Of a stretch of DNA of 64,000 nucleotides, positions 8,853 to 16,708 are shown in pieces. Position numbers and translations under genes: made by a program. The DNA is from Chitinophagales bacterium 33-2 (GTDB lineage Bacteria > Bacteroidota > Bacteroidia > Chitinophagales > Chitinophagaceae), in assembly GCA_002050435.1 (NCBI GenBank), contig MWYV01000044.1, forward strand, positions 1 through 64,000, given 5' to 3'. Position 1 is the stretch's first letter. The number at the start of each line of letters is the position of its first letter. The notes beneath the pieces were generated by a model. That model worked only from the letters and a program-made list of their open reading frames with translations. It was not told the origin of the DNA and did no database searches.

Positions 8853-9680
8853 TTATTTTTCCATTTTACCAAATGGCTTGCGCATCAACAGTGAAAGGTT
8901 TTCGTCTTCTTCATTTGGATAATGGCGGTCGATACCGTACCGGATCATGGAAGCATCAAGCTGGCGGTAAGTTCCAAAAAGGCGGTCCCAAACAGAAAGC
9001 ACAGCACCATAATTACTGTCAGTATAAGGTTGTTGCCAGTGGTGATGCACCTTATGCATATTGGGTGAAACAATCAGATAGCTTAAAGGCTTCTCCACCC
9101 ACTGAGGCAAACGGATGTTGGCATGTGTAAACTGTGTGGACAGTACGAGCAGGGTCTGGAAGATCATCACAGCATATACCGGCGCACCCGCCACCGCAAC
9201 ACCCATTAAAAAGAAAATGCCACGCAATATACTTTCCATCGGATGGTGCCTGAGCCCTGTTGTTACATCCACGTTATTATCGGAATGATGAATTACATGA
9301 AAGCGCCAAAGCATAAAAGTTTTATGCTGCACATAATGCACCAGCCACCCACCAAAAAAATCAAGAATGAAAAATGAAATCACTATGGTCCATACAATGG
9401 AGAGGTCCAGCCATTGTGCAAGTCCGAAATTGTTTTGTTTTGAAAGATCAGACAGCAGGATGATGAAAAAAGCAAATCCCGTATGAATGAGCAGGTGAAT
9501 TATGGTGAAAGAAAAATTGACTGATGCATGCCGCCATTTGTTTTTCCTGTACCTCAAACCCAACAGCGGGATGGCGCCTTCGATCACCCACAACAATAAC
9601 ATGCCTGACAGGAGCAGAAGCATGCGCTCAGCCGGTCTTTGTTCAAGTGTTTGAAAATGATTGATCAGGTCCTGAAACAT
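8853..9680 (-). CDS. Sterol desaturase/fatty acid hydroxylase family protein
   Basis: This is an integral membrane di-iron hydroxylase of the sterol desaturase superfamily, about 275 residues. It has four to five membrane segments and the histidine clusters HYVQH, HVIHHSD, RHHPME and HKVHHH that bind the iron pair. The end, NYGAVLSVWDRLFGTYR, is a strong family signature. The start is placed at ATG 9680 (MFQDLINHF); an upstream in-frame ATG at 9749 would translate repeat sequence. In Bacteroidota such enzymes may hydroxylate carotenoids, fatty acids or ornithine lipids. The substrate cannot be read from the sequence. Confidence 0.88.
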   Translation of the reverse strand: MFQDLINHFQTLEQRPAERMLLLLSGMLLLWVIEGAIPLLGLRYRKNKWRHASVNFSFTIIHLLIHTGFAFFIILLSDLSKQNNFGLAQWLDLSIVWTIVISFFILDFFGGWLVHYVQHKTFMLWRFHVIHHSDNNVDVTTGLRHHPMESILRGIFFLMGVAVAGAPVYAVMIFQTLLVLSTQFTHANIRLPQWVEKPLSYLIVSPNMHKVHHHWQQPYTDSNYGAVLSVWDRLFGTYRQLDASMIRYGIDRHYPNEEDENLSLLMRKPFGKMEK

Positions 9681-9689
9681 ATGGGGAAA

Positions 9690-9734
9690 GCTTTTAGCTT
9701 TTAGCGGCAAGGTGCAAGGCGCAATCAGCAACTC
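9690..9734. repeat. Degenerate heptamer tandem repeats
   Basis: Two exact copies of GCTTTTA (9690-9703) are followed by four successive seven-base units, GCAAGGT, GCAAGGC, GCAATCA and GCAACTC (9707-9734). The period of seven is visible by eye. The run fills the gap between the DUF2007 gene and the hydroxylase gene. It resembles short tandem repeat families known in intergenic DNA of some bacteria. Confidence 0.6.
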
Positions 9735-9773
9735 ACCTCTTCCCTCCAAATCCTTTAACCCTAGCCCTCTCCC

Positions 9774-10175
9774 CTAAGGTAATTCCTTAAAATCATATCC
9801 GCACTGTCCGCACCTGTAAACTTTCCTTTTCTCCACCGACCTGCCGTTCAACACCATGCTGGCAAATGCTGCGAGTTTGCATTTATGTTTTTTGGTGATA
9901 CTTACAAGGCCTAACTGGTGCGATTTGCAAACAGGACAGGCAATCGTTTTAAGATATTGTGCTTCTGCTTTTTCCATCAGCTCCCATGCTCGCGCCACCT
10001 GGCTGTGATGGACCATCAGTTTCATTCCTCCTATGGCCGGACTTAAAAAAGGATCTATTGTAATAATGTTTTCATCTTTGAGATGGCATACAATGTCCCC
10101 GTGCTGAAGCATATTCAGCACTATGTTTGCTTCGATATAATTATCAAAGCTGCGGAGTTGCACAAATTCCATCAT
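9774..10175 (-). CDS. DUF2007 domain protein with C-terminal zinc ribbon
   Basis: This 133-residue protein has an N-terminal DUF2007 fold (residues 1-75, starting EFVQLRSFDNYIEANIVLNML), a domain described as a putative signal-transducing module related to PII-like folds. The C-terminal half carries two CxxC pairs, CPVC and CGQC, that make a zinc ribbon ending in GYDFKEL. There is no signal peptide, so it should be cytoplasmic. It lies downstream of dnaN on the same strand but beyond a likely terminator, and upstream of the hydroxylase gene. Its molecular role is unknown. Confidence 0.8.
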   Translation of the reverse strand: MMEFVQLRSFDNYIEANIVLNMLQHGDIVCHLKDENIITIDPFLSPAIGGMKLMVHHSQVARAWELMEKAEAQYLKTIACPVCKSHQLGLVSITKKHKCKLAAFASMVLNGRSVEKRKVYRCGQCGYDFKELP

Positions 10176-10206
10176 CAGCTCCTGTTTAGTTCTCTCTCAC
10201 ATACAA

Positions 10207-10234
10207 TGAAAAAGAGCGCACCAGTTGGGTGTGC
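10207..10234 (-). terminator. Terminator after dnaN
   Basis: On the minus strand a stem GCACACC/GGTGCGC (one G-T pair) with a 5-base loop is followed by TCTTTTTC. It lies 35 bases past the dnaN stop codon. Confidence 0.65.
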
Positions 10235-10268
10235 AATAAAAATGCCTATATGGAAATTGAGGTAAACT

Positions 10269-11384
10269 TTATTGATTCAGCATCAGCGGCATCACCAGCA
10301 TCAGCACATCTTCATGATCATCATGTTCAATCGGTTTGATGATACCGGCTTTTGTAGGTGTTGAAAGTTCCAGCCTGATTTCGTTGCTATCTGCCGCATT
10401 GAGCATTTCAATTAAAAAGCGCGCATTAAAAGCAATGGTGATGTCTTCGCCGTCGTACTGGCACTTCATTCTTTCATTACCTTCAAAAGAAAAATCAACA
10501 TCCTGCGCAGCAAGCTGCAGCTCACTTCCGCTGATATTCAGCGCCACCTGGTTGGTGCTTTTGTTACTGAAAACACTCACCCTTCTAAGCGCACTTTGAA
10601 AATCAGATTTGCCAATCACCATTTTGTAGGGATTGTCTGCCGGGATCACCACTTTGTAATCAGGGAACCTGGCATCGATCAGGCGGCAACTCATTTGTGT
10701 TGTACCGTGCTGAACAAAAAGATGATTGCTGTTATAGCTGATCGTTATTTCATCTTCATTATCCGGCAGTGCAGATTTTAATAGATTCAGGGGTTTTCTT
10801 GGGGCGATAAAAGAATCCGACTTCGGGCAGCTCACATCAGTACGCTTATACCTGACCAGCCTGTGTGCATCGGTAGCTACAAATTGTATATAATCATTGT
10901 TCAGTTCAAAAAACACTCCTGTCATGGCAGGGCGCAGGTCATCATTGCTTACAGCAAACAGGGTTTTATTAATAGCGGTGACCAGGGCGGATGAGGTCAT
11001 TGTAAAACTTGAAGTATCATCAGCTGCGGGCTCTTTAGGAAAATTATCAGGATTTTCACCCATTACTTTATACTTACCGTTGTCGCTTGTTAGCTCAACA
11101 CCAAAATTTTTATCAATGTTAAACGTGAGCGGCTGATCTGGCAGGTTCTTGAGGGAATCCATGAGGATCTTCGCGGGGATACAAACCTTTCCACTGTCCT
11201 TTGCCTCAATATCCAGTTGGACGCGCATTACGGTTTCAAGATCCGTAGCCACAACTGTCAGCTTATTCTTTTCCACTTCAAAAAGAAAATCTTCAAGAAT
11301 AGGCAGCACCGTATTGGCGTTGATGACGCCGTTAATCTGTTGAAGCTGCTTAAGCAATTGCGAAGAAGAGACAATAAACTTCAT
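10269..11384 (-). CDS. dnaN: DNA polymerase III sliding clamp subunit beta
   Basis: DnaN forms the dimeric ring that tethers the replicative polymerase to DNA. The 371-residue length and three-domain organisation are standard. Recognisable blocks are the N-terminal MKFIVSSSQLLKQLQQINGVI, the VVATDLETVMRV strand of domain I, FVATDAHRLVRY in domain II and the C-terminal IKPIEHDDHEDVLMLVMPLML. The gene is not beside dnaA or recF here, as is common in Bacteroidota. A 220-base gap separates it from the divergent operon at 11605. On its own strand that gap holds a -7-like TAGTTTCG rather than a perfect TAnnTTTG. Confidence 0.97.
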   Translation of the reverse strand: MKFIVSSSQLLKQLQQINGVINANTVLPILEDFLFEVEKNKLTVVATDLETVMRVQLDIEAKDSGKVCIPAKILMDSLKNLPDQPLTFNIDKNFGVELTSDNGKYKVMGENPDNFPKEPAADDTSSFTMTSSALVTAINKTLFAVSNDDLRPAMTGVFFELNNDYIQFVATDAHRLVRYKRTDVSCPKSDSFIAPRKPLNLLKSALPDNEDEITISYNSNHLFVQHGTTQMSCRLIDARFPDYKVVIPADNPYKMVIGKSDFQSALRRVSVFSNKSTNQVALNISGSELQLAAQDVDFSFEGNERMKCQYDGEDITIAFNARFLIEMLNAADSNEIRLELSTPTKAGIIKPIEHDDHEDVLMLVMPLMLNQ

Positions 11385-11604
11385 GAAATAAGATTTGAGG
11401 TATAGGTTGGGGCGAAACTAATGATTTTTAAGACATATCAGGGGAGTGTTTATCAACCAAAATTCCCCCCGCCAACCTTTAAAAATACCGAATCCGGTTT
11501 GCCCGGCCCGTATTTTGAAGGTTTAATAGCCCGGTAAGCTTTAGGTAAAAGTTGCTTTAAAAAAGAGAACTTTGCCACGGATTTGATAAATAACGAAATC
11601 AGGT

Positions 11605-12927
11605 ATGTTGGATAAGATTTTTAGCTGGTCAAAAAAGAAACCCGGAGAAGAAGTGGAGCCTGCGATCATATTTGGACGTTATTCCGACAATAATAAATCC
11701 ATTGCCAAAGTAGAAAAATGGAACGAGGCCGATAACCTGTTCAAGGAAAAAAAATATTTTGAGAGCATCAGGGCTTTTTTTGAGTACCTGTCCGACGATG
11801 AAACTGAAAATGTTTTTCATACGCGCGAGGGCGACAAAGGCAGCTTTTATTTTTTCCAGGGCTCAAAGATCATCCGGGGTCATTACAACAACTCTATTCT
11901 GGAAGCAGAAGCACTGCTGGCAATTATGCCCGCTCCCAACGTTCCGGTAATGCGCCGGCTCCTGGAGATGAATTTCACGCTTTACTACAGTCGCTATGCG
12001 CTTAGCGAAAACAAAGTCTGTATGCTTTTCGAAAGCGAGGTCATTACAGCCAATCCCAGCAAGCTGTATTATGGATTAAAGGAACTTGCTACAAAAACGG
12101 ATAAGCAGGACGACCTGCTGGTACAGGATTTCCATTCGCTTGAAGCCATTGATATTGAACACCTGGTGCCGATTCCTGATGAAGAAAAAGAAGTGAAATA
12201 CCGGTATTTCCGTAAATGGATCCAGGAAACCCTGGATCTGATCAACCGGATCGATGCGGATAAATATTCAGGAGGGATTGCTTATTTACTTTTAGCGCTG
12301 GCTTACCGGATCGATTACCTGATTGTGCCGGAAGGGAAGTTGTTACTTTCTCTTGAGAAGATCGTGGAAATCTATTTCAGAAAAGACGACCGCCAGGTAA
12401 ATGAAAAGAACCAGGAAATGATGGACTGTTTTCAGAAACTACTTGATAAGGAAAAATCTTCATTCTTTCCTTTCCTGTTCCGGTCAAAATTTACTTTCTC
12501 CATTGTAACACCTCAGAATTTTAAAACCATTGCAGACGCCATCTACAATGCCAACCAGAATATTAATTGGTATAAAGAAAACAAACTGCCCGAAGTGGCA
12601 GCACAGATCAGCGAATACGGGATTTCTTATTGCCAGTATTCTTATAGTCTGCCCAGGCCCGTTAGTGAGCTTTTCCAGTTGTATATGCGCGTGAATTACA
12701 GCGATTATTTTTCCGATCTCGGTTTTAAGGAAAACTATTTTAATAAATCTGCCAACACTTATAACAAAGAAGCCATCACCCTGAACATAGAAGAGATTCA
12801 GAGCAGGTGGAAAGGCAAATACCCTGAATTAAAATTTAAAACAGACAAGCTGAAATTTGATAATGAAGTGGCCTTTAACCAGAGCTTTACTTCAGAAGTA
12901 GAATCCCTAAACCTGGAAACAAGATAA
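11605..12927 (+). CDS. Unknown protein paired with a trypsin-like protease
   Basis: I do not recognise a named family for this 440-residue soluble protein; no signal peptide or membrane segment is visible. Residues 80-172 form an alternating strand/helix block (GSKIIRGHYNNSILEAEAL, then a helix, then NKVCMLFESEVITANPSKL and a final helix). By eye this parallels the C-terminal block of the next protein and the YbjN/type III chaperone-like fold. The rest is mainly helical, with many aromatic and charged residues. Its stop codon directly abuts the ATG of the protease gene, so the two are translated from one message and may act together. ATG 11605 is the first start after the divergent dnaN promoter region. 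Confidence 0.75.
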   Translation: MLDKIFSWSKKKPGEEVEPAIIFGRYSDNNKSIAKVEKWNEADNLFKEKKYFESIRAFFEYLSDDETENVFHTREGDKGSFYFFQGSKIIRGHYNNSILEAEALLAIMPAPNVPVMRRLLEMNFTLYYSRYALSENKVCMLFESEVITANPSKLYYGLKELATKTDKQDDLLVQDFHSLEAIDIEHLVPIPDEEKEVKYRYFRKWIQETLDLINRIDADKYSGGIAYLLLALAYRIDYLIVPEGKLLLSLEKIVEIYFRKDDRQVNEKNQEMMDCFQKLLDKEKSSFFPFLFRSKFTFSIVTPQNFKTIADAIYNANQNINWYKENKLPEVAAQISEYGISYCQYSYSLPRPVSELFQLYMRVNYSDYFSDLGFKENYFNKSANTYNKEAITLNIEEIQSRWKGKYPELKFKTDKLKFDNEVAFNQSFTSEVESLNLETR

Positions 12928-14028
12928 ATGAATACCCAGCAGATCATAGAATTGTACAGGCCTTCTATCATTCAGATCGCAACCCAAAGCAGCACGGGAA
13001 CTGGCTTCTATTTAAAAGAGTTTGACCTGATCATCACCAATGAACACGTAGTGGGAAAACAGGCGGAAGTGACCATTGCCGGACGGTTATTTGAAAAAAG
13101 ATTGGCGCTGGTGTGGTACACTGATAAAAAACACGACCTCGCTTTTTTACAACCCCCTGCTGATATTCAGATCCCGGAAATAAAACTGGGTAGTTATGAA
13201 ACCACTAAGGATGGTGATGTGGTGGTGGCGATCGGACATCCTTTCGGATTAAATTATACAGCAACGCAAGGTGTAATTTCCAAGGTGGACAGGATTCGCG
13301 AAGGTGTAAAATATATACAGATCGATGCTGCCATTAACCCCGGAAACAGTGGCGGTCCATTAGTGAATAAAGAAGGAAAAATCATTGGGATCAATTCCTT
13401 CATCATCCGCGGTGGCGACAATCTTGGATTTGCACTTCCTGTAAGTTATCTGCGTGAAGCGCTTGAATTGTATCAGCCGCACAAATCCTCGCTTTCCACG
13501 CGATGCCATAGTTGTAATAACCTTGTTTTTGCCGAAAATATTGAAGCCAATAAATATTGTCCTTATTGCGGGACAGAAGTAAAGCTTCCGCAACTTCCGG
13601 AGAAGGAGGCAAAGCCAGTAGGTATTGCCAAATCGGTTGAAGAAATTTTACGTGAACTGGGTAAAGATGTGAAACTGGCAAGAGATGGCAACAACAACTG
13701 GAGTGTTAAAGAAGGAAATGCCAAGATCAAGATCAGCTATAATCCGGATAATTATTTTGTGGCAGGCGATGCTTATCTCTGCCAGCTACCTTCCGACATT
13801 TCACAGATCAAACCCCTGTACCAGTTTTTGCTGGAAGAAAATTATAATATGGACAGCCTTGTACTGAGTTGTGTGAAGCAAAATATTGTGCTTTCCTGCA
13901 TCATGTATGATATGGACATGACCCGGGAAGCGGGAACTGAAATGTTCAGGCATCTTTTTTCAAAAGCAGATTTTTACGACCTGCTGCTTGAAAAAGATTT
14001 TGGTTGCCGCCGTTTGCTGGAAGAATAA
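12928..14028 (+). CDS. Trypsin-like serine protease with zinc ribbon and chaperone-like C-terminal domain
   Basis: Residues 10-180 are a DegP/HtrA-type trypsin domain. The triad reads His40 (NEHVVG), Asp70 (KKHDLAF) and Ser141 (NPGNSGGP), so it should be active. Residues 193-214 hold a zinc ribbon (Cys193, Cys196, Cys211, Cys214). Residues 235-360 are an alpha/beta domain resembling YbjN or type III secretion chaperones. There is no signal peptide or PDZ domain, which separates it from periplasmic HtrA and suggests a cytoplasmic protease. The ATG follows the upstream gene's TAA with no gap, and recX begins 10 bases after its stop. Substrate and partner are unknown; the upstream protein is the obvious candidate. 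Confidence 0.87.
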   Translation: MNTQQIIELYRPSIIQIATQSSTGTGFYLKEFDLIITNEHVVGKQAEVTIAGRLFEKRLALVWYTDKKHDLAFLQPPADIQIPEIKLGSYETTKDGDVVVAIGHPFGLNYTATQGVISKVDRIREGVKYIQIDAAINPGNSGGPLVNKEGKIIGINSFIIRGGDNLGFALPVSYLREALELYQPHKSSLSTRCHSCNNLVFAENIEANKYCPYCGTEVKLPQLPEKEAKPVGIAKSVEEILRELGKDVKLARDGNNNWSVKEGNAKIKISYNPDNYFVAGDAYLCQLPSDISQIKPLYQFLLEENYNMDSLVLSCVKQNIVLSCIMYDMDMTREAGTEMFRHLFSKADFYDLLLEKDFGCRRLLEE

Positions 14029-14037
14029 TTCATTTTC

Positions 14038-14511
14038 GTGCAGAAAAAATACCTTACAAAAGAACAGGCATTACAGAAGCTGCGCCAGTATTGCGCTTAC
14101 CAGGAACGGTCGCACTATGAAGCCGAACAAAAGCTGTGGGACCTTGGTATAAGTTCAGACCTGCACAGCGAAATGATCGCGCTCCTCATCGAAGAGGATT
14201 ATATAAATGAAGAAAGATTTGCCATTGCTTTTGCAGGTGGGAAATTCAGAATGAAACAATGGGGAAGAAAGAAAATCCTGTATGCGCTGAAGGAGAAACA
14301 GGTAAGCCCATATTGTATAAAAAAAGCAATGAAGCAGATCAGCCAGGACGACTATGAAGCGGTATTGAACCAGCTCGCGCGCAGAAAATATGCATTGTTG
14401 AAATCAGACCAATACCTGGTGCGGAAGAAAAAAACCATTGATTATCTTTTACAAAAAGGATTTGAATCCGAACTTGCAGTTAAAGCCGTCAACCAGCTTC
14501 AAAAAAAATAA
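14038..14511 (+). CDS. recX: RecX-family regulatory protein, GTG start
   Basis: RecX proteins bind the RecA filament and limit its extension. The 157-residue protein shows the family's three-helix repeats, with characteristic stretches LRQYCAYQERSHYEAEQKLWDLG, EEDYINEERFAIAFAGGKFR and the GRKKILYALKEKQV block. The start is a GTG at 14038, 10 bases after the protease stop; no upstream ATG fits. It is the third gene of the operon starting at 11605, and recA itself is 32 kb away. Family membership is clear; the regulatory effect on RecA is inferred from homologues. Confidence 0.88.
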   Translation: MQKKYLTKEQALQKLRQYCAYQERSHYEAEQKLWDLGISSDLHSEMIALLIEEDYINEERFAIAFAGGKFRMKQWGRKKILYALKEKQVSPYCIKKAMKQISQDDYEAVLNQLARRKYALLKSDQYLVRKKKTIDYLLQKGFESELAVKAVNQLQKK

Positions 14512-14515
14512 CGCT

Positions 14516-14722
14516 ATGAATGCAATCAATAAGCTATTTCTGATCTTTTCAATTTTTTGCGCAACAGTAGCTGTTGGACAGGACGCCACGGTGCCCATAG
14601 AATCAATGGAGTCAAGTTATGAAAATAAAGACCTGATCCTTCTTGCAATTGCCGGATTTGCTGTGCTTATGGCTGGTTATTTTCTTTTCAGGCGGTCTAA
14701 AAAAAGAAGAAGCGGTTACTGA
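14516..14722 (+). CDS. Small membrane protein with signal peptide
   Basis: ATG 14516 opens a 68-residue protein with a signal peptide (MNAINKLFLIFSIFCATVAVG), a short acidic segment and one C-terminal membrane helix (LILLAIAGFAVLMAGYFLF), ending in a basic tail RRSKKRRSGY. It follows recX by four bases, so it is likely the last gene of that operon. The tail overlaps the convergent permease gene by seven bases. No family is recognised. The layout resembles small anchored envelope peptides. Confidence 0.65.
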   Translation: MNAINKLFLIFSIFCATVAVGQDATVPIESMESSYENKDLILLAIAGFAVLMAGYFLFRRSKKRRSGY

Positions 14723-15753
14723 GGGTCTTCTTCATAGCTCAGCTTTTTAATGTAAAGCTCCTGCACCACAACAATAATGATCACCATCAATGGCGTTGCC
14801 AGCAACAACCCCCACCCACCTGTAAGCACACCCATAAACAACTGCGCAATGATGATCAGGGCCGGCGGCACTTTGATCATTTTTTTCTGAATCTGTGGCG
14901 TGATGAGACTACTCTCCAGCATCTGAACCAGGATATACAATCCAGCCACTATGAGTGCCGTTGCGGGACCCTGTAAAAAACCGATCATGACAGCCGGGAT
15001 CATGGCAATGAGCGGCCCCAGGTTCGGAATGAAATTTAAAAGCCCTGCGCTCAGGGCGAGTACCAGCCACATCGGCATTCCCATAATGATCAGCCCAATG
15101 GCCGTTAGAATAAAAACAACCAGCATTGCAAAGAGCTGTCCCTTGAGCCAACGCTTCATTGAGTAGCCTACTTTCTGTACCACTTCCCGGGCCTCTGGTT
15201 TTTTACGCGGAGGAAAAAGTTTCAGGAAACCCTGGGTATATTGTTTTGGTCCAACCGTAAAAAATATGGCAATAAATAAAACAATATATACATCACCAAG
15301 TATCCCAAAACTACTGCGGAAAAATGACTGCGCCACCGTCATCAGGCGTTTGCCATTATCCTCATCCTCAATTTTTTCAAGAATGCTTCTTCCAAACGAA
15401 GAATTATTGAGCGAAGCCTTTACTTTTTCAATTGCAGGAGGAATGGTTTCCCTTATCTGCGCCATTTGCTGCTGAATACTGTTGCCGGCAAGATAAAAAA
15501 AGCCAAAGAGCAATAAAAGCGAACCGATTACAGATATGGACAGTGCTGCCCCATTCGGCATTTTTGTATGTTTTTCAATAATGTTCCCCAGGCCGCGGAA
15601 ATACATAGCAACCAGGGTGCCTGCCAGCAGTAACAACAAAACACTGAAAACCTCCTTCAGTACCCATAATAACAGGATCACCAGGGCGGTAGTACGAATT
15701 ACGTACAGCACTTTTTTTCTGAACAACTTCATTTCATCTTCCGATTCAGGCAT
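14716..15753 (-). CDS. AI-2E family transporter (UPF0118/YhhT type)
   Basis: This 345-residue inner membrane protein has about seven to eight membrane segments arranged as in the AI-2E/TqsA family, with two N-terminal helices, a soluble region around residues 80-150 and the conserved LNFIPNLGPLIAMIPA segment. The C-terminal GGWGLLLATPLMV is also typical. Some family members export autoinducer-2 and others are Na+/H+ antiporters, so the substrate is open. It is transcribed away from the amidase gene at 15872. A later ATG (MKLFRKK) is an alternative start eight codons in. Confidence 0.85.
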   Translation of the reverse strand: MPESEDEMKLFRKKVLYVIRTTALVILLLWVLKEVFSVLLLLLAGTLVAMYFRGLGNIIEKHTKMPNGAALSISVIGSLLLLFGFFYLAGNSIQQQMAQIRETIPPAIEKVKASLNNSSFGRSILEKIEDEDNGKRLMTVAQSFFRSSFGILGDVYIVLFIAIFFTVGPKQYTQGFLKLFPPRKKPEAREVVQKVGYSMKRWLKGQLFAMLVVFILTAIGLIIMGMPMWLVLALSAGLLNFIPNLGPLIAMIPAVMIGFLQGPATALIVAGLYILVQMLESSLITPQIQKKMIKVPPALIIIAQLFMGVLTGGWGLLLATPLMVIIIVVVQELYIKKLSYEEDPQ

Positions 15754-15860
15754 AGTGTGTTGTTGAGTGGATTGATCTTTTGGTCTCCCGCCTGCACTAC
15801 ATTCAAATCTGTTGCCACGAAGCTTTTATAGAATTGAAAGTCTGCATGAATAGAACAGGG

Positions 15861-15868
15861 TATTTTTG
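15861..15868 (+). promoter_or_regulatory. -7 element (TATTTTTG) of the amidase gene
   Basis: An exact TAnnTTTG match ends three bases before the ATG at 15872, suggesting a transcript with essentially no leader. Confidence 0.5.
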
Positions 15869-15871
15869 CTT

Positions 15872-16687
15872 ATGTCAAAACTGCAATTCACCCTTTTACA
15901 AACCGCATTGTTTTGGGAAGACAAACAATCCAATCTACAAAGCATTGAAAGCAAGTTAAAAGCTTCAGCGGGTTCAGGACAGGTCATTGTGCTTCCGGAA
16001 ATGTTTACTACAGGATTCAGTATGTCGCCTTCAAAGCTTTCAGAGCCAATGGATGGCGCAACAATGCAGTGGATGAAACGGTTGGCCGGCGAACTGAAGT
16101 CTGTTATCACCGGAAGTTTTATTGCAGAAGAAAAAAGCAATTATTACAACCGTATGGTATGGATGTTACCAACAGGGGCCTTTGGATATTACGACAAAAA
16201 GCACCTTTTTGGTTTTGCGGGAGAGGATAAACATTATAGCAGCGGTTATAAAAGGCTGATCGCTTCCGTGAATGGATGGAGGATCAATCTGCTTGTTTGC
16301 TATGACCTGAGGTTCCCGGTATGGGCGAGGCAGCAATTTAATGACGCAAATGAATTTGAATATGATGTACTGGTTTATGTTGCGAACTGGCCTGAGAAAC
16401 GGAGCCTTGCATGGAAAATCCTGCTGCAGGCGAGGGCCATCGAAAATCAATGCTATGTTATCGGGGTGAATCGGGTAGGGCTTGATGGAAATGAAATAAA
16501 TTACAGCGGCAACAGTATGGTGATCGATCCTTTAGGGGAAGTTTTGTATCATAAGGAAGATGCCGAAGATCTTTTTACAATCACCCTCGACAAGCAACAT
16601 CTTGATGAGGCCAGGAGAAAATTTCCATTCTGGAAAGATGCGGACAGATTTGAATTGTTTTCAGACAATAACGCAGAAAGCGCTTAA
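15872..16687 (+). CDS. Nitrilase-superfamily omega-amidase (YafV-like)
   Basis: This 271-residue carbon-nitrogen hydrolase carries the Glu-Lys-Cys triad: Glu in VLPEMFTTGFSM, Lys in YDKKHLFGFAGE and Cys in LLVCYDLRFPVWAR. The last two motifs and the KHLFGFAGEDKHY stretch are typical of the YafV/Nit2 branch, which hydrolyses alpha-ketoglutaramate and similar products of glutamine transamination. It should be a soluble cytoplasmic enzyme. The ATG at 15872 is preferred over a TTG six bases upstream because the latter lies inside the promoter element. It stands alone between two minus-strand units. Confidence 0.88.
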   Translation: MSKLQFTLLQTALFWEDKQSNLQSIESKLKASAGSGQVIVLPEMFTTGFSMSPSKLSEPMDGATMQWMKRLAGELKSVITGSFIAEEKSNYYNRMVWMLPTGAFGYYDKKHLFGFAGEDKHYSSGYKRLIASVNGWRINLLVCYDLRFPVWARQQFNDANEFEYDVLVYVANWPEKRSLAWKILLQARAIENQCYVIGVNRVGLDGNEINYSGNSMVIDPLGEVLYHKEDAEDLFTITLDKQHLDEARRKFPFWKDADRFELFSDNNAESA

Positions 16688-16708
16688 TGCAATTTCATTT
16701 TAAACCAA

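Noticed and set aside
9735-9773. Pyrimidine-rich stretch before the DUF2007 gene end as a terminator
   Set aside because: It has no clear stem followed by a T run on the minus strand.
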